From the NCBI GenBank assembly GCA_002279765.1, contig NCCR01000267.1, forward strand, positions 1 through 11,287: a stretch of DNA of 11,287 nt. The letters run 5' to 3'. Under the pieces are notes generated by a model. It did not search any database. It was not told the origin of the DNA and was given only the letters and a program-made list of their open reading frames with translations. Source of the stretch: Verrucomicrobia bacterium 12-59-8 (lineage in GTDB: Bacteria; Verrucomicrobiota; Verrucomicrobiae; Verrucomicrobiales; Verrucomicrobiaceae). Positions 7,095 through 11,287 of this stretch are shown here, in pieces. Positions within the stretch are counted from its first letter, which is position 1, and the number at the start of each line of letters is the position of its first letter. The position numbers and the translations under genes were made by a program.

Positions 7095-8482
7095 AAACAC
7101 TCTTCCTGCTTCTGCTATTCTCCGTCAGCGCTTTCGCGGCAAAGCCAAACATCATTTTCATCTTCGTCGATAACTTCGGCAACGGAGATCTCGGCTGCTT
7201 TGGCTCGACGCTTCATCGCACGCCCCATGTGGACCGCCTCGCGAAGGAGGGCACCAAGTTCACCAGCTTCTATGTGGCCAGCGGCGTCTGCACCCCGAGC
7301 CGTGCGTCGTTGATGACGGGCTGCTATCCGCGCCGCGTCGGCATGCACGTGAGCGACACCGGCGGCGCGGTGCTGCAGCCGGTCGCGCGCAAGGGGCTGA
7401 ATCCATCCGAGGTCACCATGGCGGAAGTGTTAAAGAGTGCGGGCTACGCGACGATGTGCATCGGCAAGTGGCATCTCGGTGATCAGCGGGCCTTTCTTCC
7501 CACGCAGCAGGGCTTCGATGATTTCTTCGGCATTCCGTACAGTGATGACATGACGAAGGATAAAAAGCCGGATGTGTGGCCGGAACTGCCGTTGATGCAT
7601 GGAGAGAAAGTGATCGAAGCGCCCGCGGACCGTGATCATCTGGTGCAGCGCTGCACCGCAGAAGCGGTGCGCTTCATCGAGCAGCATGCGAAGGAGCCGT
7701 TCTTTCTTTACCTGCCGCACACGATGCCCGGATCGACGAAGACTCCCTATTCGAGCGAAAACTTCCGCGGCAAAAGCGCGAACGGTGATTACGGCGACTC
7801 GGTCGAAGAGCTCGACTGGAGCACCGGTGAGATCATGGCTGTACTGCAGCGGCTGAAAATTGAGGACAACACGCTCATCGTCTGGACTTCCGACAACGGC
7901 GCCGTGAAACGCAATCCGCCGCAGGGCAGCAATGCGCCGTATCGCGGCTCAGGCTACGACACCTCCGAAGGCGCGATGCGCATGCCCTGTGTGATGCGCT
8001 GGCCGGGCAAAATTCCCGCCGGTGCTGTGAATGACGCGCTGTGCTCGACGCTGGACATGCTGCCGACCTTTGCCAGCCTCGTGGGCGCCGCGCTGCCGCC
8101 GAGCAAGATCGACGGCCACGACATCACCCCGATTCTGTTGGATGCCAAAAACGCCCGCTCTCCATGGGATGACGATGGCTTCTTCTATTACCGCATGGAT
8201 CAGCTTCAGGCAGTCCGCGCAGGAGATTGGAAGCTTTACCTGCCGCTTGAAGGGAAGTTTAAAAATCTGGGCAGCAAGCGTGAACCTTTCAAAGCGGAGC
8301 TGTTCGATGTTCGTCATGATGTAAGCGAGGAGCACGAAGTGTCCGCGCAGCATCCGGAGATCGTGCAGCGCCTCACCCAGTTGGCTGAAAAAGCCCGCAA
8401 AGACACGGGGGATTTCAATCGCCCCGGTGCCGGCCAGCGGGCGGCGGGCATGGTCGAGAAAGCTGTACCGCTCTTGCCCTGA
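7091..8482 (+). CDS. Secreted type I (formylglycine) sulfatase
   Basis: A 463-residue exported sulfatase that should hydrolyse a sulfate ester, most likely on a carbohydrate. The ATG at 7091 overlaps the preceding TGA (ATGA) and opens a Sec signal peptide (MKTLFLLLLFSVSAFA); an upstream in-frame start at 7073 is less likely. Key sites: the metal-site motif VDNFGNGDLGCFG (D27, N28), the maturation motif C67-T-P-S-R71 in which C67 becomes formylglycine, GKWHLG (K126, H128), H210 in LPHTMPG, and the TSDNG metal pair D268-N269 followed by K273. The C-terminal RAGDWKLYL block is the usual subdomain. N28 replaces the second Asp of the common DD pair. No formylglycine-generating enzyme or anSME lies in the window, so activation must come from elsewhere. 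Context suggests a sulfated glycan substrate, but the specific linkage cannot be read from the sequence. Confidence 0.95.
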   Translation: MKTLFLLLLFSVSAFAAKPNIIFIFVDNFGNGDLGCFGSTLHRTPHVDRLAKEGTKFTSFYVASGVCTPSRASLMTGCYPRRVGMHVSDTGGAVLQPVARKGLNPSEVTMAEVLKSAGYATMCIGKWHLGDQRAFLPTQQGFDDFFGIPYSDDMTKDKKPDVWPELPLMHGEKVIEAPADRDHLVQRCTAEAVRFIEQHAKEPFFLYLPHTMPGSTKTPYSSENFRGKSANGDYGDSVEELDWSTGEIMAVLQRLKIEDNTLIVWTSDNGAVKRNPPQGSNAPYRGSGYDTSEGAMRMPCVMRWPGKIPAGAVNDALCSTLDMLPTFASLVGAALPPSKIDGHDITPILLDAKNARSPWDDDGFFYYRMDQLQAVRAGDWKLYLPLEGKFKNLGSKREPFKAELFDVRHDVSEEHEVSAQHPEIVQRLTQLAEKARKDTGDFNRPGAGQRAAGMVEKAVPLLP

Positions 8483-8507
8483 GCCGCTTTGCCTGCTGTG
8501 TTGCAGC

Positions 8508-9104
8508 ATGACCCGTGGCAGCCGCTCGCTCATTCTATTGATCCTCGTCATTCTCGCGGGGATCGTCGTGCCGTTCATGATCTGGGGTGCGCGATTTGAC
8601 CAGACCCTGAGCCTCCAGGGCGCACGCGCATGGATGGAGGGCTATGGCTCCTGGGCGTGGGCAGCGGGCATCGCGCTGCTCATCGCTGACATCGTGCTGC
8701 ATGGCTGGTGGTTGGGAGGCTTGATCTGCGCGGCAGGCTCCATGCTCTCGGGCATCATCGCCTATGCCACATGCCGCTGGCTGGGACGCGGCGCGGCGCG
8801 CTGGATCGCGGGTGAGGAGGGGCTGCGCCGAGGCGAGGAGATCTTCGAGCAGCGCGGCGGCTGGCTTGTGGCGCTTTCACGCTGGATGCCGGTGCTGCCG
8901 GAGGCGGTGGCCTGCCTTGCGGGGCTTTCCAGCATGCGCTGGCGCGTCTTTTTGCCCGCTCTGGCCTGTGGTTCCATCCCGACCGGCTTCGTCTTCGCCG
9001 CCATCGGCCATCTCGGACAAAGCGAGCCCGGCTGGGCTTTCGCCTTGAGCGCCATCGTTCCCGTCCTGCTCTGGCTCGGAGCCTCGCGTGTGCTGAAGCG
9101 CTAA
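8508..9104 (+). CDS. Small VTT (SNARE-associated/DedA-like) membrane protein
   Basis: A 198-residue inner-membrane protein of the VTT/DedA superfamily, whose members are linked to lipid flipping and envelope upkeep. The ATG at 8508 (MTRGSRS, then a hydrophobic helix of about 8-26) is chosen; an in-frame start at 8427 would overlap the sulfatase by 56 bases. Hydrophobic segments lie near 8-26, 48-64, 67-87, 118-140, 146-170 and 176-192. The family's C-terminal half is clear: FEQRGGWLVALSRWMPVLPE, then AGLSSMRWRVF, then GSIPTGFVFAAIG. In the N-terminal half, the segment ADIVL (60-64) runs straight into HGWWLGGLICAAGSM. Homologues carry there a Pro-rich loop and about 15 more residues ahead of the glycine-rich helix, so an in-frame deletion is likely. 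It starts 25 bases after the sulfatase stop and may be co-transcribed, but is functionally the least obvious member of the run. Confidence 0.85.
   Translation: MTRGSRSLILLILVILAGIVVPFMIWGARFDQTLSLQGARAWMEGYGSWAWAAGIALLIADIVLHGWWLGGLICAAGSMLSGIIAYATCRWLGRGAARWIAGEEGLRRGEEIFEQRGGWLVALSRWMPVLPEAVACLAGLSSMRWRVFLPALACGSIPTGFVFAAIGHLGQSEPGWAFALSAIVPVLLWLGASRVLKR
9101..9104. other. Overlapping stop codons of convergent genes
   Basis: The TAA of the VTT gene (9102-9104, + strand) and the TAG of the GH-GT2 gene (9103-9101, - strand) share bases in the four-base sequence CTAA. There is no room for an intergenic terminator, so each transcript must end inside the coding region of the other or lack a conventional hairpin terminator here. 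Confidence 0.9.
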
Positions 9105-11287
9105 CGCATTTCCACCAGTCCGGCGCTGGTCGCCGCCGCACGCGCCAGTTTGCGCATCTCACGGCGGATGATCCAAACACCCAGAGGAATCAGCAGTGCG
9201 ATGGCGATGGCTGCAACCGCGCCCAGCACGAGCAGCGTGTGCAAACCTGCCGCCATCAAGATGGCCGCCACGATGAGCCATAGCAGCAGATTCATCCAGA
9301 AGCCGCGGCGGATGCGCAGAAGCAGCCGTACCCGTGTGAGGCAGCGTCCGTCGGCATGAAATTCGGTGACGCTCAAAAAAGCGCGGGACACTTCCGACCA
9401 AGGCCAGGCCTCGATGTCAAACCAGCGCCAGCCATCGTCTTCACGAAAGAGGATGTGCGCAGAGCGAAGGACCTTGCGCAGTTCATGCAGCCAGCCTTCA
9501 CGGGTCACGCCGGTTTCGCTCCAAAAGCACAGCGTTCCCAGACTGAGCGTGATTTTATGTGGCCGCGAGGGGGGGATGATGTCCGGCAGTTGTGGAGAGC
9601 AGCTTGGTCTTGCCCCCAGTGCCAGCATGCCGCGCAGTCGCGCCCATTCGCGCACCACGGGTTGGAGAAAGCTCAGCCACCACAGCAGCAGCCGATCGCA
9701 CATGCCACGAATGTTTGCCGCCGCTGCATTGCGCGCACTGACCTGCCAGGCCGCCCATAAGGCGAAGCCTAGCAGCCCTGCCGCCACCCATGGCTGATGA
9801 CAAACGAGCGCCAGCACCAGAAGCGCGAGCCATAGCAGGCCGGTAAACCATTCCCACCAGCGGAAGCTGGAGGAGGAGTAGATCACCTGAAAAGCACCGA
9901 GCCCCAAGGGGCCGTGGAAGATGCTGCCTTCGATGGGATGATCCGCCGGATGCTGATCTCCATAAATCCCGCCACGCCAGCGGGCGCCGCCTAGAAACCC
10001 GAAACGTGCGGGATGCTTCTTCATCAAAAGCGCCTCCGCCTGCCCGTAGCCAAACTGCTGGTTCAAATAGGCCCGAATGGTGAAGCGCCGGTGATGCCAG
10101 ACCATGGCACCCGCCACAAATCGCAGACGCCCCCCGGTTTCACGCAGACGCCAGCAGATGTCCACATCATCGCCCGCCGTTTTAAATTCAGCCAGGAAGC
10201 CGCCGATGCGCTCTAAAGCTTCCTTCCGAATGGCGAGATTGCAGCCCGGCAGATGCTCGGCCTCCGTGTCGCTGAGCAGCACATGCGCCGGTGCCCCCGG
10301 TGCGGCGGCGACCACTCGCTCGATCTGATTGCGCGGTCGCGGTGGAATGTTGGGACCACCGGCGGCAATGATCGTTTCATCCGCAAAGCCATGGCTCAGA
10401 TGCAGCAGCCAGTCCGGGTGCGCGATGCAGTCATCATCCGTGTAGGCAATGATGGAGCCAGTGGCGAGGCTGGCCCCCAGATTGCGCGCCACGCTGAGAC
10501 CGGCGTGTTCTTGAAACTGGTAACGCACCTGCGGAAAGCTTTTCGCCACTTCCGCCGTGACATCTCTGGAGCCGTCATCAATCACCAGGATTTCGAAATT
10601 GGGGTAGTTCAGCGCCACCAAGGATGCGAGGCACTCTCGCAAAGTGTGGTCGCCATTGCGCGTGCATACGACGACAGAAATGCGTGGTGCCTCAGCAGGC
10701 GGCTGCCAGACAGGTTTCAACTCACGCTGCAAAGCGCATGCGGGCCGTTCCTTTCGATCACGATCCACCAGGCCAAACTGCCACTCTGTCACCTCCTTGC
10801 CGCCGCGATGCCATTCGTCGGTATAAGCAAACCACACCCCGCCCGCGCAGCCGCCGCTCAGCAGGCAGTCGTGCTGCCAGCGCATGACCTCCACCTGACG
10901 CTCCGGCCCATGCGTGGCGACATCGAGGCCGAATTCCGTGATGAGCAGCGGCTGGTTGCCCGCAAGGTTTTGCCACTGGGCCAGGCAGGCACTGAATGCA
11001 GCCGGTGATTCCAGATACACGTTCACCGCCAGGAAATCCGCATTGCGCGGCACGAGGTATCCAGTGGACGGATACGTGGCGTAGCTGATGAGCGTCTGCG
11101 GCGCATGGCGGCGGGCGATCTCGATCAAGTTTTCGATAAATGCCCGCACGCGGCGCGGCTTCATCCAGCGCACCAGGGTCTTCTCGATTTCATTGCCCAC
11201 CAGGCAGGCGGTGATGCAGGAATGATCACGCAGACTGGCGCAGGCCGTGGCGATGCGGGCTTCGATCTCCCGGCAAAGAGCACGGTC
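9101..11287 (-). CDS. GH-A glycosidase-like domain fused to GT2 glycosyltransferase (5' end off the window)
   Basis: The frame is open to the right edge, so the GTG at 11200-11198 is internal; 728 residues are visible, numbered here from the edge. Residues 1 to about 190 are the second half of a clan GH-A TIM barrel. ACLVGNE33 carries the expected strand-4 acid/base, LLITE118FG the strand-7 nucleophile, and WFAYTDEWHRGG is a strand-8 signature. From about 202 comes a GT2 domain: SVVVCTRNG, the IDDG nucleotide-binding loop (D237-D238), DDD 284-286 as the DxD motif, GDDVD (D373, D374) and WHH 397-399. A QxxRW motif is absent, so it is probably non-processive. Helices near 481-496 and 499-516 follow, then an unassigned soluble region (about 578-660), two more helices (about 663-681 and 685-707) and a basic tail. 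It probably builds or trims a cell-surface glycan at the membrane. Donor and acceptor are unknown. It converges on the VTT gene. Confidence 0.9.
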   Translation of the reverse strand, partial: DRALCREIEARIATACASLRDHSCITACLVGNEIEKTLVRWMKPRRVRAFIENLIEIARRHAPQTLISYATYPSTGYLVPRNADFLAVNVYLESPAAFSACLAQWQNLAGNQPLLITEFGLDVATHGPERQVEVMRWQHDCLLSGGCAGGVWFAYTDEWHRGGKEVTEWQFGLVDRDRKERPACALQRELKPVWQPPAEAPRISVVVCTRNGDHTLRECLASLVALNYPNFEILVIDDGSRDVTAEVAKSFPQVRYQFQEHAGLSVARNLGASLATGSIIAYTDDDCIAHPDWLLHLSHGFADETIIAAGGPNIPPRPRNQIERVVAAAPGAPAHVLLSDTEAEHLPGCNLAIRKEALERIGGFLAEFKTAGDDVDICWRLRETGGRLRFVAGAMVWHHRRFTIRAYLNQQFGYGQAEALLMKKHPARFGFLGGARWRGGIYGDQHPADHPIEGSIFHGPLGLGAFQVIYSSSSFRWWEWFTGLLWLALLVLALVCHQPWVAAGLLGFALWAAWQVSARNAAAANIRGMCDRLLLWWLSFLQPVVREWARLRGMLALGARPSCSPQLPDIIPPSRPHKITLSLGTLCFWSETGVTREGWLHELRKVLRSAHILFREDDGWRWFDIEAWPWSEVSRAFLSVTEFHADGRCLTRVRLLLRIRRGFWMNLLLWLIVAAILMAAGLHTLLVLGAVAAIAIALLIPLGVWIIRREMRKLARAAATSAGLVEMR

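Noticed and set aside
5619..7100. Antisense ORFs of about 224-226 codons opposite the propeller genes
   Set aside because: The sense frames carry signal peptides and Asp-box or SPDG motifs. The antisense frames span gene boundaries without start signals or family features.
9114..9130. Small hairpin ACCAG-7-CTGGT just after the operon's last stop
   Set aside because: It has only five base pairs, no following T-tract, and lies within the coding region of the convergent gene, so it is not a credible intrinsic terminator.

Overview
The window is about 60% GC and looks like chromosomal DNA from a verrucomicrobial or planctomycete-like (PVC group) bacterium. The best evidence is the pairing of a PSCyt1-DUF1549-DUF1553 cytochrome-like protein with a DUF1501 protein, next to a secreted sulfatase. 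That pair is greatly expanded in Verrucomicrobia and Planctomycetes. A relative of Prosthecobacter or another Verrucomicrobiaceae member is my guess from gene content, not from a search.

Layout: bases 1-167 appear to hold the 3' end of an upstream gene on the + strand, whose codon signature changes frame around 60-75. After a leader of about 110 bases comes a tight run of six + strand genes (281-9104) with junctions of 1, 33, 30, -4 and 25 bases: (1) a large secreted di-CxxCH PSCyt1/DUF1549/DUF1553 protein; (2) a Tat-exported DUF1501 protein of the alkaline phosphatase superfamily; (3) a secreted beta-propeller that resembles family PL22 oligogalacturonate lyases; (4) a secreted Asp-box (sialidase-fold) propeller; (5) a secreted type I sulfatase with an intact CTPSR maturation site; (6) a small VTT/DedA-like membrane protein that seems to lack its conserved first loop. 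A partial - strand gene (9101-11287, running off the right edge) converges on gene 6 and overlaps its stop codon. It encodes a clan GH-A glycosidase-like TIM barrel fused to a GT2 glycosyltransferase and a C-terminal membrane module.

The first five operon genes all carry export signals and read as one extracytoplasmic set: a putative lyase, a putative exo-glycosidase and a sulfatase, plus the DUF1553/DUF1501 pair of unknown chemistry. I infer a locus for breaking down an acidic and/or sulfated glycan. No SusC/SusD pair, transporter, regulator or sulfatase-activating enzyme lies in the window. The substrate cannot be read from the sequence. The VTT protein and the GH-GT2 protein look like envelope or lipid-linked functions and need not belong to the same pathway.

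No tRNA, rRNA, CRISPR array, insertion sequence or convincing terminator was seen. None of the operon starts has a convincing Shine-Dalgarno sequence.
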